64,000 bases of DNA from Roseofilum halophilum BLCC-M91 (GCF_030068445.1 NZ_JAQPOK010000068.1:17080-81079), one strand, 5' to 3'; numbered from the stretch's first letter, positions 53,248-62,951 are shown. Made by a program: numbers and translations. The notes: generated by a model not told the origin, from the sequence alone.

Positions 53248-54191
53248 AAAAGTTCAGGTAGTTTGGGCAGTTTGGGCAGTTCAGGCAGTTTGGGCAATTT
53301 GGGCAGTTGAGGGAGTTGAGGAAGACCTGGAAGTGGGGGAAGGGTTGGTAGGGTTGGTAAAGTGTTCCAGAGTCTAGAGTGTTCTGGTTGCATGGGCCAA
53401 CCGAGGTGGGTGGGTTGTTGATAGATGCGTTTGAGGGTATTCAGGTCGCGGGGGGAGATGGGGGGAGGATGGCGCACTTGGGCAAAATAGAGCGCGTCGG
53501 TGGGTTCGGGAGAGTGGCCCCAAATGCCGATCGCATGGCCGAGTTCATGACGAGCGGTGGCTAGGGTATACTCTGGGGTTTGGTCTGGGGTGAGGAAGAT
53601 GTGACAGTGATGGAGCAGGTATTGGCGATCTGGGAGATGGCCACGGGAGCCAAGATAGAGTTGATATTCAGTGGTCGCCGATCGCACTCGTCCCAGCTCG
53701 CCATCCGGGCCCAGTTTGAGGGGAGGGCGCTGCCGGTGAATGGTAATGTGGGCTAAATTTGGGCGATCGCTAATTTCTAGGGGAAAATAGGCTTGCCATT
53801 GTTCAATCGCTTGGGTGACGGCTTCTACCCAAGGGCGATCGGGGCTATCGAAATCGAGGTACACCTGCACGGGAAACTCAGACCAAATTAAATACCCTAC
53901 ATCAAGGCGTTTAATGGCTTCAAAATAGTTTCCAGAGTCTTCTCGGTCGTGCCATTTTTCTAGGCTGGGGGGAAGGGGATGAACTTGCGCTTGAGGAAAT
54001 CGGATGCCAGGGGGGAGCGCCACTGCAACTGCACAAGAAAAGACCGCCAACATAATTGTGGCGATCGCATAAGCAGTGGCTAGGGAGCGCAGTCGAGGTA
54101 TGCGGAATCTTTTCGCACCCAGAGCAGCTCTCAACCATAGACCTTGATGGGGAGGTTTTAAACCTCTAGCCCTCCAGAGCCAAAAGGCCAT
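53244..54191 (-). CDS. Metzincin/matrixin-like zinc protease with LPx repeat tail
   Basis: 315 residues. An N-terminal signal-anchor (about 37-58, LATAYAIATIMLAVFSCAVA) exports it. The metzincin zinc motif HELGHAIGIWGH (HExxHxxGxxH) lies near residue 215. The C-terminal ~40 residues consist of a three-residue unit, Leu-Pro-x, repeated about 12 times (LPTLPTLPPLPGLPQLPQL, then KLPKLPEL), likely a polyproline-like extension. Location should be periplasmic or extracellular. The repeat is encoded by a 9-base tandem unit (about 53245-53350), which could vary in copy number. Confidence 0.85.
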   Translation of the reverse strand: MAFWLWRARGLKPPHQGLWLRAALGAKRFRIPRLRSLATAYAIATIMLAVFSCAVAVALPPGIRFPQAQVHPLPPSLEKWHDREDSGNYFEAIKRLDVGYLIWSEFPVQVYLDFDSPDRPWVEAVTQAIEQWQAYFPLEISDRPNLAHITIHRQRPPLKLGPDGELGRVRSATTEYQLYLGSRGHLPDRQYLLHHCHIFLTPDQTPEYTLATARHELGHAIGIWGHSPEPTDALYFAQVRHPPPISPRDLNTLKRIYQQPTHLGWPMQPEHSRLWNTLPTLPTLPPLPGLPQLPQLPKLPKLPELPKLPKLPELF

Positions 54192-54195
54192 GGAC

Positions 54196-54435
54196 TTAAC
54201 CGATGGGTTCTAACCATCCAGCGCTTAACACAACGGTTAAGCCAAGAAACATGACAACTAAAGCCCAGGTTGTCCGATTCAAGGTCGTTTCGGCACTTTT
54301 AGCGCTGGTAAACAGTTGGGCTTGGCCACCAATACCGCCAATTCCGTCTCCTTTGGGACTATGGAGCAGAATTAAGACGATGAGACTAAAGGCTGAGATG
54401 GCCCAAACAATTTGTAGGATGCTGACAACGGTCAT
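54196..54435 (-). CDS. secG: Preprotein translocase subunit SecG
   Basis: 79 residues with two helices: VSILQIVWAISAFSLIVLIL and TWALVVMFLGLTVVLSAGW. The loop HSPKGDGIGGIGGQAQLF between them is the SecG signature. It assists SecYE in protein export. It lies 47 bp downstream of gpmI, a pairing common in cyanobacteria and other bacteria. Confidence 0.95.
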   Translation of the reverse strand: MTVVSILQIVWAISAFSLIVLILLHSPKGDGIGGIGGQAQLFTSAKSAETTLNRTTWALVVMFLGLTVVLSAGWLEPIG

Positions 54436-54482
54436 AGGGTTATAGAAATGGAATGAACAATCATCAAGTTAGAGGTGCGGTT

Positions 54483-56081
54483 TTACCGAGAGAGGGAAAC
54501 CGGCGATCGATTGGGTTGCACTTCATAGGCAGCTTGGGCGAACATGGATTTTCCGGTCATTTCCTTGGGTTGAGGAATTTGCAGAATTTCCAGGATCGTG
54601 GGCGCAATATCGGCTAAACAGCCATCGGTTCTCAAGGCAACATCGTTACCATGGCCGGGAATTTTACGTTTTTCGCCTTCAAGCAGGATAAAGGGTACAG
54701 GGTTGGTTGTATGGGCTGTCCAAGGATTGCCCTTTTCATCGTACATGAGTTCGGCGTTGCCATGGTCAGCAATGATAATGGTGGTTCCCCCGACTTTTGC
54801 GATCGCCTCGAGCAGGCGACCTAAACATTCATCGACGGTTTCAATGGCTTGAATGGCTGCGTCCATGACTCCCGTATGGCCCACCATATCCGGATTGGCA
54901 TAATTAATCACGACCATAGAATAGACTTGTTCTTCGATGGCGGCGATCGCCGTTTCTGTCACCTCTTCAGCCGACATACTCGGCTGACTATCGTAGGTAG
55001 GAACCTGGGGAGAGGGAATTAACTCCCGGTCTTCTCCTTCTACGGGATCTTCAAGTCCCCCATTAAAGAAATAGGTCACATGGGCGTATTTTTCCGTTTC
55101 TGCGGTGCGAAACTGTCGCAGTTCTTGCGCGGCCAAAACCTCAGCCAAAATATTATTCAGGTCTTGAGGTTCAAAGGCCACAGACACCGGCAGATGGGAG
55201 TCGTATTGCGTAAACGTGACAAAGGACAGGGGATCGATGGGCGATCGCTCAAATGCGTCAAAATTGGGATCGACAAAGGCTTGAGTCAGTTGACGAGCGC
55301 GATCGGGACGGAAGTTAAAAAAGATCATCCCATCTCCCGCTTCTACCGCACCCTCAGCGCAACGGACAGGATTTACAAACTCATCCGTGACTTTCTGTTC
55401 GTAGGAAGCCTTCAACAGTGAGATCGCATCCCCTTCAGCCGTAATCCTATTGTCGGTGAGAACCTGATAAGCTTTTTGCACTCGATCCCAGCGATGATCC
55501 CGATCCATCGCATAATAGCGCCCCATGAGAGTGACAATTTTGCCGATTTCTAAGCTATTGATTTCTGCTTGCAATTTTTCCAAGCTTTTCACCCCATCCG
55601 TAGGATAGGTATCACGACCATCGGTGATCGCGTGAATACAAACTTGTTCAATCTCCTGTGCTTTGGCTAGTTTTAGTAACCCCAATAGATGGTCTATGTG
55701 GGAATGAACGCCTCCATCTGAGCAAAGTCCAATCAAGTGGAGTTTGCCAGAGCGAGATTTGACTTGCTCGCAGATTGATTGTAAAGCTCGGTTCTCTTGT
55801 AAAGAACCGTCTTCAACCGCATCGGTAATGCGAAGCAGTTCTTGCTTGACAATGCGACCTGCGCCAATGTTCATATGACCCACTTCTGAGTTACCCATTT
55901 GCCCTTGAGGTAACCCGACAGCTTTTCCAGAGGTTTGAATTAAGGTATTTGGGTAAGCTGCCTGTAGGCTATCCATTATGGGTGTTTTCGCGACGGCAAT
56001 GGCGTTTCCGTCGGTGGCTTCACGGTAACCCCAGCCATCTAAAATGACTAGCACCACAGGAGATATCGGTGCTTTTGTCAT
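54483..56081 (-). CDS. gpmI: 2,3-bisphosphoglycerate-independent phosphoglycerate mutase
   Basis: 532 residues. It interconverts 3- and 2-phosphoglycerate. The catalytic serine is in GQMGNSEVGHMNIGAGR (about 66); metal-binding residues are in VVLVILDGWG, VVINYANPDMVGHTGVMDA and TIIIADHGNAELM. NAITDGRDTYPTDGV-like sequence belongs to the inserted phosphotransferase domain. A manganese-dependent enzyme is expected. It forms a gpmI-secG unit. Confidence 0.97.
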   Translation of the reverse strand: MTKAPISPVVLVILDGWGYREATDGNAIAVAKTPIMDSLQAAYPNTLIQTSGKAVGLPQGQMGNSEVGHMNIGAGRIVKQELLRITDAVEDGSLQENRALQSICEQVKSRSGKLHLIGLCSDGGVHSHIDHLLGLLKLAKAQEIEQVCIHAITDGRDTYPTDGVKSLEKLQAEINSLEIGKIVTLMGRYYAMDRDHRWDRVQKAYQVLTDNRITAEGDAISLLKASYEQKVTDEFVNPVRCAEGAVEAGDGMIFFNFRPDRARQLTQAFVDPNFDAFERSPIDPLSFVTFTQYDSHLPVSVAFEPQDLNNILAEVLAAQELRQFRTAETEKYAHVTYFFNGGLEDPVEGEDRELIPSPQVPTYDSQPSMSAEEVTETAIAAIEEQVYSMVVINYANPDMVGHTGVMDAAIQAIETVDECLGRLLEAIAKVGGTTIIIADHGNAELMYDEKGNPWTAHTTNPVPFILLEGEKRKIPGHGNDVALRTDGCLADIAPTILEILQIPQPKEMTGKSMFAQAAYEVQPNRSPVSLSR

Positions 56082-56282
56082 AACCTATTCACCCTTTTGC
56101 TGAATTTCTGTGCCGATCATACCACTAGAACCAAAAAGCTGCTGCTTAAATTGGGTGACAGGTGAAAGTTAATTGAAAACGGGAAGGTAAAATTGAGGGA
56201 CTTACTTTAAGGTATTGATGGTGGAGGAGATGGGTTTCTATTCTTCACACTCATCAGAATTGTTCTGGGTGGATAAGAGGCT

Positions 56283-57485
56283 ATGAACTTATTGATTAAA
56301 CGGGCAATCATTTATCTGAGTGTTTTTGTTATGGGAGGCAGTGCGGGTTGGCTAGGGAGCCGATACCTGGAAGACAAGGACGTTTTGAGTCGTCCTCGTC
56401 CTTCTGCGGTTCCTGTGGTTTTGCCTCCGTTACCTGAACCTTCCGTCATGGCTGAGTCCACAGAGCCGATCCAGGGGAATTTTATTGCCAGAGCCGTGGA
56501 AAAAGTTGGCCCGGCCGTGGTGAGAATTGATGCAACTCGACGGGTTAAATCTCCGAGTTCTGCCCCGTTTCGTAATCCGTTGTTGGATCGGTTTTTTGGT
56601 GAGGATCTCCCGGCTGAACCCGAACGGTTGGAGAGAGGAACGGGATCGGGGTTGATTTTGAGTGCCCAAGGACAGTTGATTACCAATGCCCATGTGGTGG
56701 AAGGGGCGGATGTGGTCGATATTACCCTGCGCGATGGGCGCACGTTTGAGGGAGTGGTGTTGGGCCGCGATCGCGTGACGGATATTGCAGTGGTTAAAAT
56801 TGAGGCTCAGGGCTTGCCCGTGGTAGAAATGGGGGGGGCTGAGGCCTTAGTACCGGGACAATGGGCGATCGCCATTGGTAATCCGTTAGGCTTAGATAAT
56901 ACGGTGACGGCTGGGATTATTAGCGCCACGGGGCGATCGAGCGCTCAAGTTGGCATCCCCGATAAGCGCGTCCGTTTTATTCAAACTGATGCCGCCATTA
57001 ATCCGGGAAATTCAGGAGGCCCCTTATTGAATGAGCAAGGCCAGGTGATTGGCATTAATACCGCTATTCGTGCCGATGCTCAAGGGTTAGGCTTTGCTAT
57101 TCCCATTGAAACAGCCCTACGGGTTGCCGATCAATTGTTTACAAGCGGTACAGCAGAACATCCCTTTTTAGGTATTCAAATGGTCGATTTAACTCCTGCC
57201 ACTAAATCCTTATTACAACAGCAGCAATTCCCGATCGCCGATAGCCTCAATGAAGGGGTGATTATTACGGGAATTGTCAGGAATTCTCCGGCAGAAAAGT
57301 CCCAACTGCAACCCGGTGATATAATTCTCAGTGTCGATGGCATTCCCGTACAAAAGGCCACGGAAGTCCAAGAGCTGGTCGAACAGTCTAGGGTGGGTGA
57401 GTTATTGGTGTTAACCGTGAGTCGAGGAGGTCAGAAAATAGAGATTTCCATTCGCCCTGGAACCTTGCCCCAGTCCCAACCCTAA
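56283..57485 (+). CDS. HtrA/Deg-family trypsin-like serine protease (HhoA/HhoB-like)
   Basis: 400 residues. An N-terminal signal anchor (about 8-27, IIYLSVFVMGGSAGWLGSRY) precedes the protease domain. The triad is H (QLITNAHVVEGADVV), D (VTDIAVVKIEAQ) and S (AINPGNSGGPLLNEQGQVIG). One PDZ domain (about 290-390) has LGIQMV and GDIILSVDGIPV. This matches the cyanobacterial HhoA/HhoB/HtrA trio of periplasmic proteases for stress. Which of the three cannot be told by eye. Confidence 0.94.
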   Translation: MNLLIKRAIIYLSVFVMGGSAGWLGSRYLEDKDVLSRPRPSAVPVVLPPLPEPSVMAESTEPIQGNFIARAVEKVGPAVVRIDATRRVKSPSSAPFRNPLLDRFFGEDLPAEPERLERGTGSGLILSAQGQLITNAHVVEGADVVDITLRDGRTFEGVVLGRDRVTDIAVVKIEAQGLPVVEMGGAEALVPGQWAIAIGNPLGLDNTVTAGIISATGRSSAQVGIPDKRVRFIQTDAAINPGNSGGPLLNEQGQVIGINTAIRADAQGLGFAIPIETALRVADQLFTSGTAEHPFLGIQMVDLTPATKSLLQQQQFPIADSLNEGVIITGIVRNSPAEKSQLQPGDIILSVDGIPVQKATEVQELVEQSRVGELLVLTVSRGGQKIEISIRPGTLPQSQP

Positions 57486-57583
57486 AATGTCCACATAAAC
57501 AGGAGCAATCCGGATAAGAGTAGACCATTCAAGTAGAGTATTAACGTCAAGAATTGATAGAACTTTACTGGAAGGAAAGGGTA

Positions 57584-57868
57584 ATGATTGAATATTATAA
57601 GGGTTGGAGTATTCAAGTTTTTTTATACGATCAATATTGGCAAGTAGATGTGATGACTCCCGATGGTGATTATTCCGGAATTGGCTGTTTAGTCGGCATT
57701 CATTGCGATCCCTTTTCGGCTCTTCAGGAAGCTTACGATCGCATCGACCGACAAAATGCATGGACAAGCTTGGGACAGATCTTGGCCGAGTTTTGCGATC
57801 GCGGCTTGATTTCCGAAGCTGAATGGGATCATTTAAGTGACTCTTTAACCTGTTGGGTTGTGCAATAG
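57584..57868 (+). CDS. Conserved cyanobacterial hypothetical protein
   Basis: About 94 residues from ATG 57584, with GGAAGGAAAGG upstream; a TTG at 57554 is less likely. Beta-rich N-terminal half (YYKGWSIQVFLYDQYWQVDV), then a helix (DPFSALQEAYDRIDRQ) and a C-terminal segment ISEAEWDHLSDSL. I know of similar small proteins in cyanobacteria, but no function. Confidence 0.75.
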   Translation: MIEYYKGWSIQVFLYDQYWQVDVMTPDGDYSGIGCLVGIHCDPFSALQEAYDRIDRQNAWTSLGQILAEFCDRGLISEAEWDHLSDSLTCWVVQ

Positions 57869-57998
57869 GAACCCATCATCCTCCGCCTTACCAACGAGTT
57901 CTAAATCGTTGACCCAAGAGTAAAATAATGATATAATGTATCTTCTAGTTTATACCTCATCTTAGAACGATCTAAGTTGAGATCAAGGGTTAACCAAA

Positions 57999-58064
57999 AT
58001 GCCTGAATGCTCATCTGGGTTTGGTTGCCCAATTTTTAATCTTATTCCCTGGGTTGAATATTGA
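57999..58064 (+). CDS. Possible 21-residue leader-like ORF upstream of rnc
   Basis: ATG to TGA encodes MPECSSGFGCPIFNLIPWVE and Y. No clear ribosome-binding site. It lies 30 bp before rnc in a region with a TATAAT-like promoter (57932-57937). It may be chance. Confidence 0.2.
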   Translation: MPECSSGFGCPIFNLIPWVEY

Positions 58065-58093
58065 TTTAGCCTTCTAGACTCTGAGATCATTTT

Positions 58094-58801
58094 ATGCCTC
58101 GTTCCGCCAAACCGATAGAACTGCCAACCTTAAAAGACGAAGCCCTTTGGCTTCATGCTTTAACCCATCGCTCCTATACCAACGAACATTCCGATACCCT
58201 AGAGGATAACGAAGGATTAGAGTTTTTGGGGGATGCGGTTTTAGGCTTTTTGGTCAGCGAACTCATTTATAAACGTTATGGGAGTGCGGGAAATATTACA
58301 GAAGCGCAAATGACTCGGTTGCGCTCTAAATTAGTCGATGAACAGCAATTGGCGCGATTAGCAGAAGAATTAGGTGTCGGTCAAGTGATGCGTTTAGGTA
58401 AAGGGGCAATCCAAAACAATGCCCAAAACAATCCCGCCTTGCTTAGTGATACCCTAGAAGCCATTATCGGAGCCTATTATTTAGATGCGGGTATTGTTAA
58501 AGTTCGTCAGTTTGTGACTCGTTTGTTTACCAAAGTTGCGGATGATTTGATGGACTCATCCGACGCTGAACATTCTCCAAGTTTAATTGATAGCAAAGGC
58601 AAACTTCAGCAATGGGCACTGAAAGAGTATCAACAAACCCCAGATTATAAATTAGTTCAGGAATGGGGCGAAGACCATGAAAAATTCTTTTGCGTTGAGG
58701 TTTGGGTCAAAGGCAAAAAGTACGGCGAAGGTAAAGGCCGTCGCAAAAAGGAAGCGGAAAAAAAAGCGGCTGAAGATGCCTTGCAGCATGTAGACGCTTA
58801 G
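58094..58801 (+). CDS. rnc: Ribonuclease III
   Basis: 235 residues. The RNase III signature is DNEGLEFLGDAVLGFLVSEL (about 41-60) with a second catalytic acidic set in LSDTLEAIIGAYYLDAG. The C-terminal dsRNA-binding domain (about 165-235) ends GRRKKEAEKKAAEDAL. It processes rRNA precursors and other double-stranded RNA. The length is as expected. Confidence 0.95.
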   Translation: MPRSAKPIELPTLKDEALWLHALTHRSYTNEHSDTLEDNEGLEFLGDAVLGFLVSELIYKRYGSAGNITEAQMTRLRSKLVDEQQLARLAEELGVGQVMRLGKGAIQNNAQNNPALLSDTLEAIIGAYYLDAGIVKVRQFVTRLFTKVADDLMDSSDAEHSPSLIDSKGKLQQWALKEYQQTPDYKLVQEWGEDHEKFFCVEVWVKGKKYGEGKGRRKKEAEKKAAEDALQHVDA

Positions 58802-58908
58802 ATCAATTAACAATTTTCATTTTCTCCTCAGCCGATTTTCAGGTTAGGCCCACCGGCATGGAGTATTCTAGCCCTTAGCTCAGTGTTGGGGAAGGTGGGG
58901 TAAATCAG

Positions 58909-59613
58909 ATGAAGCGAGGTCTAGGTCAACGAGCGATCGCCTTAATCCTAATTATATCTAGTGTTGCCTTCATGATTATCATCCTGCAAGGGAAAAACAT
59001 GCAGGAATTGCTGAAAACCCTGCTGCTCTCAATTCAAAATTGTCAACAGGGAATCATTGCCTATATTCTCTTGTATAATATTGCCACAGTGCTATTAATT
59101 CCCGCCGTGATTTTAACCCTAGGTGGGGGTGCAATCTATGGCGTATTCTGGGGATCAATTTATGTATTTGTAGCTTCCACATTAGGAGCGACGATCGCCT
59201 TTTTATTAGGACGCTATGTTTCTAGGGATTGGGTCATCGGCAAACTCTCCCAATCTCCGAAATTTTGCGCCCTCGATCGAGCGGTGGTGAAATCGGGATT
59301 TAAGATTGTGTTATTGACTCGCTTATCTCCGATCTTTCCGTTTAATTTACTCAATTATGCTTTTGGGGTGATGCAAGTTTCTCTACAAGATTATGTGTTG
59401 GGGTCGGTGGGGATGATTCCGGCTATTGTCGGTTATACTTATATCGGCTCTTTAATTGGCGATATCACCCAATTGGGCAATGAAAGCCTCGATTTAGGGA
59501 TGGGAGCGCAGATCGCTCAAGGGGCAATTTATGCGATCGGGGTTTTCGCCACATTGAGCTTAATCCTTTATGGTTCCAAATTGGCCCAGAAAAGCCTAGA
59601 AGAAACCCTATAG
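58909..59613 (+). CDS. TVP38/TMEM64 (DedA-like) family membrane protein
   Basis: 234 residues, about five helices. The family motif GGGAIYGVFWGSIYVFVAST, LGATIAFLLGRYVSRDW and KIVLLTRLSPIFPFNLLNYA are present. The RLSPIFPF segment is the SNARE-associated signature. Members are thought to act in lipid flipping or membrane homeostasis. It has its own promoter region. Confidence 0.9.
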   Translation: MKRGLGQRAIALILIISSVAFMIIILQGKNMQELLKTLLLSIQNCQQGIIAYILLYNIATVLLIPAVILTLGGGAIYGVFWGSIYVFVASTLGATIAFLLGRYVSRDWVIGKLSQSPKFCALDRAVVKSGFKIVLLTRLSPIFPFNLLNYAFGVMQVSLQDYVLGSVGMIPAIVGYTYIGSLIGDITQLGNESLDLGMGAQIAQGAIYAIGVFATLSLILYGSKLAQKSLEETL

Positions 59614-59616
59614 ATC

Positions 59617-59647
59617 CTGTAGAGGCGAAAAATTTTCACCCCTACAG
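59617..59647. repeat. Hairpin repeat CTGTAGAGGCGAAAA/TTTTCACCCCTACAG
   Basis: A nearly perfect inverted repeat with arms of about 15 bases, directly after the DedA-like stop. Related to 38338-38363. Followed by ACCCATT-type units and an AGCGCTATATA motif; 59614-59785 otherwise holds no gene. Confidence 0.7.
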
Positions 59648-59785
59648 ATACCGTCGAATGGGCACTATAGAGTAAAAAACGCTTTACCAATTACCCATTA
59701 CCAGAGGGAAGCGCTATATAACAAATTGTTACGAAAAACCCCCTGCATAGGTGACGTTTGTCCCCTTGAGTTGGGAGAATAGAGA

Positions 59786-60280
59786 ATGTGTTCATGTTTC
59801 AACCTGAACGTCTCTATGGATGTCAATGAATTTCTAGACCGCTATGCCGCAGGGGAACGCTATTTTAAGGACGTTGACCTGTTCCGAGCTGAATTGAGTA
59901 GTGCTAATTTACCGGGGATTCGCTTATTGCGAGCGGATCTATTTGCCGCTAATCTGTTTCGGATTAATCTGTTAGGTGCTGATTTGTTCCGCGCTCGGTT
60001 AATTCGAGCCAATTTGTACTGCGCTAATTTGAGTGGAATTAATTTGGGTGAAGCTGAATTAATTGGCGCAGATCTCCGAGGTGCTGATTTAAGTGGGGCT
60101 GATTTAAGTAGCGCTGATTTAAGTGGGGCTGATTTAACGGATGCTAATTTAAGTTATGCTGATTTGAGTCTGGCTAGTTTATGTCGGGCTAATTTAACGA
60201 ATGCCCAATTCGATACGGCAAAGTTGGATAAAACTGACTTGAGTAAAGCTATTATGCCGGATGGGGTCAAACATTCTTAA
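59786..60280 (+). CDS. Pentapeptide repeat protein
   Basis: 164 residues. ATG 59786 has GGGAGA nearby, but ATG 59816 (MDVNEFLDRYAAGERYF) fits the family start. From about residue 30 to 155 the sequence is a run of A(D/N)LxG-type five-residue repeats (LSGADLSSADLSGADLTDAN), about 22 of them, forming a right-handed quadrilateral beta helix. The role of such proteins is mostly unknown; DNA-gyrase mimicry is one case. The N-terminal DVNEFLDRYAAGERYF cap is common in cyanobacteria. Confidence 0.92.
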   Translation: MCSCFNLNVSMDVNEFLDRYAAGERYFKDVDLFRAELSSANLPGIRLLRADLFAANLFRINLLGADLFRARLIRANLYCANLSGINLGEAELIGADLRGADLSGADLSSADLSGADLTDANLSYADLSLASLCRANLTNAQFDTAKLDKTDLSKAIMPDGVKHS

Positions 60281-60290
60281 GGGAAAAGGT

Positions 60291-60309
60291 AAGGGGCTGG
60301 GGGCCCCTT
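60291..60309 (+). terminator. Terminator-like hairpin
   Basis: AAGGGGC-TGGGG-GCCCCTT, 11 bases after the pentapeptide gene. No clear T-run, so weak. Confidence 0.4.
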
Positions 60310-60409
60310 GTTAAAGTTAAAAATAGAGTAGAACAGTCGTTTAATTAGGTATGTTCTGGCATCTACACTTAAAAATTATGTAATCGTTATTCGGGATTAA
60401 AATTAGATT

Positions 60410-62893
60410 ATGTCAAGCCAATTTTTTGCCCAAGATAATGAGGTGAGAACAGTTGATCTTGATAGTCAGGTGGAAGCCTTAAAAAAGGATTTTATTCGTA
60501 ATCTGCATTGTATTCAAGGGAAAACGATCGATCTCGCTACTCCCCATGATTATTATATGGCTTTGGCCTATACGGTGCGCGATCGCCTCCTGGATTATCG
60601 TCTCCATACCACCCGTCGCTACCAAGAACATCAGGCCAAAGCGGTCTATTATCTCTCCGCCGAGTTCCTCATGGGTCGGCAACTGAGTAATAATTTACTC
60701 AATTTAGGCATCTATGAGGATACGGTGGAAGCGTTAACGCAGTTGGGCTTAAACCTTGAAGATTTGGTGGTTTTAGAAGCCGAACCGGGTTTAGGTAATG
60801 GGGGTTTGGGTCGGTTGGCGGCCTGCTTTTTAGATTCATTAGCTACCTTGAGTTTACCGGCGATCGGGTATGGTATTCGCTATGAATTTGGCATTTTCGA
60901 TCAACAGATTATTAATGGGGTACAAGTGGAGCGTCCCGATAAATGGTTGCGCTACGGAAACCCTTGGGAAGTGGGCCGTCCAGAAGCGAGTGTGCGGGTC
61001 AAATTTGGGGGCTATACGGATTTTGTTCCCGATGAATCGGGGCAAATGCATGTGCGGTGGATTGGCGATCGCGAAGTGACTGGAACTCCCTACGATACCC
61101 CCGTGCCTGGATATCAAAATCAGACCGTCAATCGGTTACGATTATGGCGGGCCCATGCCACAGAAGAACTGAATTTTGCCCAGTTCGATCGCGGGGATTA
61201 TGTGGGAGCGGTATCGGATAAAATTTTCTCGGAAAGTATTTCTAAAGTCCTTTACCCCAATGATAATACCTCCCAGGGAAAACAGTTACGGCTAGAACAG
61301 CAATATTTCTTTGTTAGTTGTTCTTTGCAAGATATTATTAATCGCTACAGAAGGCAGTATGAAACGTTCGATCGCTTCCATGAAAAGGTCGCCATTCAGC
61401 TTAATGATACCCATCCTTCCATTGGCGTAGCGGAGTTGATGCGGTTATTAATAGATGAATACCACTTGGGCTGGAATCGGGCTTGGTACATTACGAAGCA
61501 TGTTTTTGCCTATACGAATCATACCCTACTTTCGGAGGCTTTGGAAACTTGGCCGGTGAGTTTATTTGAGTCTTTGCTGCCTAGACATTTAGAAATCATT
61601 TATGAAATTAATCAGCGATTTCTTAATGAGGTTCGTTCCCGATATCCAGGAGATTTAGACCGCCTGTCGCGCATGTCTTTAGTTCAGGAATATCCAGAGA
61701 AAAAGATTAGAATGGCCCATTTGGCTTGCGTGGGTTCCTCTTGTATTAATGGGGTGGCTCAACTGCATACGGATTTGTTAAAGGCTCAGGTTTTACATGA
61801 TTTTCATGACTATTGGCCGCAAAAAATTCAGAATAAAACTAATGGCATTACTCCGAGGCGTTGGTTGCTGTTGAGTAATCCCCAATTGTCTGAATTGATT
61901 ACTGCAAAAATTGGTCAAGGTTGGATTACGGATTTAGAACAGTTGCGGGGGTTAGAACCCTATGCTGACGATCCCCAGTTTCAACAGGAATGGGAGCAGA
62001 TTAAATACGATCATAAGGTGGCGTTGGCCGAGCATATTCTGTTGTTTAATGATTTAGAAGTGCATCCAAGTTCTTTGTTTGATATTCAAGTGAAGCGGAT
62101 GCATGAGTATAAGCGTCAGCTTTTGAGTGTGTTGCATATTATCACGTTGTATCATCGGATTAAGCGCAACCCTGGGCTAAATCTTCTTCCTCGGACGTTT
62201 ATTTTCGCTGGGAAAGCGGCTCCGGGCTACTTTATGGCAAAAATGGTGATTCAGTTGATTAATGCGGTGGCGAGGGTGGTAAATCACGATTCAGAGGTGG
62301 GCGATCGCCTAAAAGTGGTATTTCTGGCGGGCTATTCCGTTTCCTTGGGACAAAAAATTTACCCGGCTGCCGATCTCTCGGAACAGATTTCTATGGCAGG
62401 AAAAGAGGCATCGGGGACGGGAAATATGAAATTTGCTCTCAATGGTGCGGTTACGATTGGCACGTTAGATGGGGCGAATATTGAAATCCGGGAGGAGGTG
62501 GGTGAGGAGAATTTCTTCCTATTCGGTTTAAACGCATCGGAAGCGCAAGCTCTGAAAGGGAGGGGGTATCATCCGAAATCCTATTATCGCCGGAATCGAG
62601 AACTGAAAGCAGCGATCGATGGCATTGCCAACGGGGAGTTTTCACCGGAAAATCCGGAGTTATTTCAGCCGATTGTTGATTCTTTATTGGAGCGGGATGA
62701 ATATTTACTCTTTGCTGATTATGCCGATTATATCCACTGTCAAGAGCGCGTGAGTGATGGATATCAAGATCGGGCAAGTTGGACGAAGAAATCGATATTG
62801 AATACCGCAAGAATCGGTAAGTTTTCCAGCGATCGCGCGATCGCCGAATACGCGAGAGATATTTGGCACATTCACCCAGTTTATCCCTCCTAG
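60410..62893 (+). CDS. glgP: Glycogen phosphorylase
   Basis: 827 residues. It releases glucose 1-phosphate from glycogen in the dark. The PLP lysine is in EASGTGNMKFALNGAVTIGT (about 665-684). ALAYTVRDRLLDYRLHT, YLSAEFLMGRQLSNNLLNLG, EPGLGNGGLGRLAACFLDS and IQLNDTHPSIGVAELMRLLI are diagnostic. Length matches the bacterial GT35 family. It has its own promoter region. Confidence 0.97.
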   Translation: MSSQFFAQDNEVRTVDLDSQVEALKKDFIRNLHCIQGKTIDLATPHDYYMALAYTVRDRLLDYRLHTTRRYQEHQAKAVYYLSAEFLMGRQLSNNLLNLGIYEDTVEALTQLGLNLEDLVVLEAEPGLGNGGLGRLAACFLDSLATLSLPAIGYGIRYEFGIFDQQIINGVQVERPDKWLRYGNPWEVGRPEASVRVKFGGYTDFVPDESGQMHVRWIGDREVTGTPYDTPVPGYQNQTVNRLRLWRAHATEELNFAQFDRGDYVGAVSDKIFSESISKVLYPNDNTSQGKQLRLEQQYFFVSCSLQDIINRYRRQYETFDRFHEKVAIQLNDTHPSIGVAELMRLLIDEYHLGWNRAWYITKHVFAYTNHTLLSEALETWPVSLFESLLPRHLEIIYEINQRFLNEVRSRYPGDLDRLSRMSLVQEYPEKKIRMAHLACVGSSCINGVAQLHTDLLKAQVLHDFHDYWPQKIQNKTNGITPRRWLLLSNPQLSELITAKIGQGWITDLEQLRGLEPYADDPQFQQEWEQIKYDHKVALAEHILLFNDLEVHPSSLFDIQVKRMHEYKRQLLSVLHIITLYHRIKRNPGLNLLPRTFIFAGKAAPGYFMAKMVIQLINAVARVVNHDSEVGDRLKVVFLAGYSVSLGQKIYPAADLSEQISMAGKEASGTGNMKFALNGAVTIGTLDGANIEIREEVGEENFFLFGLNASEAQALKGRGYHPKSYYRRNRELKAAIDGIANGEFSPENPELFQPIVDSLLERDEYLLFADYADYIHCQERVSDGYQDRASWTKKSILNTARIGKFSSDRAIAEYARDIWHIHPVYPS

Positions 62894-62927
62894 CGATCCC
62901 TCTAAATCGCCCTTTTCAAGGGACTTT

Positions 62928-62951
62928 CCCCTTCTCCTGCGGGAGAAGGGG
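62928..62951. repeat. Hairpin CCCCTTCTCC/GGAGAAGGGG downstream of glgP
   Basis: Ten-base perfect arms and a four-base loop, same family as 36796-36819. It probably also ends the glgP transcript. Confidence 0.7.
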
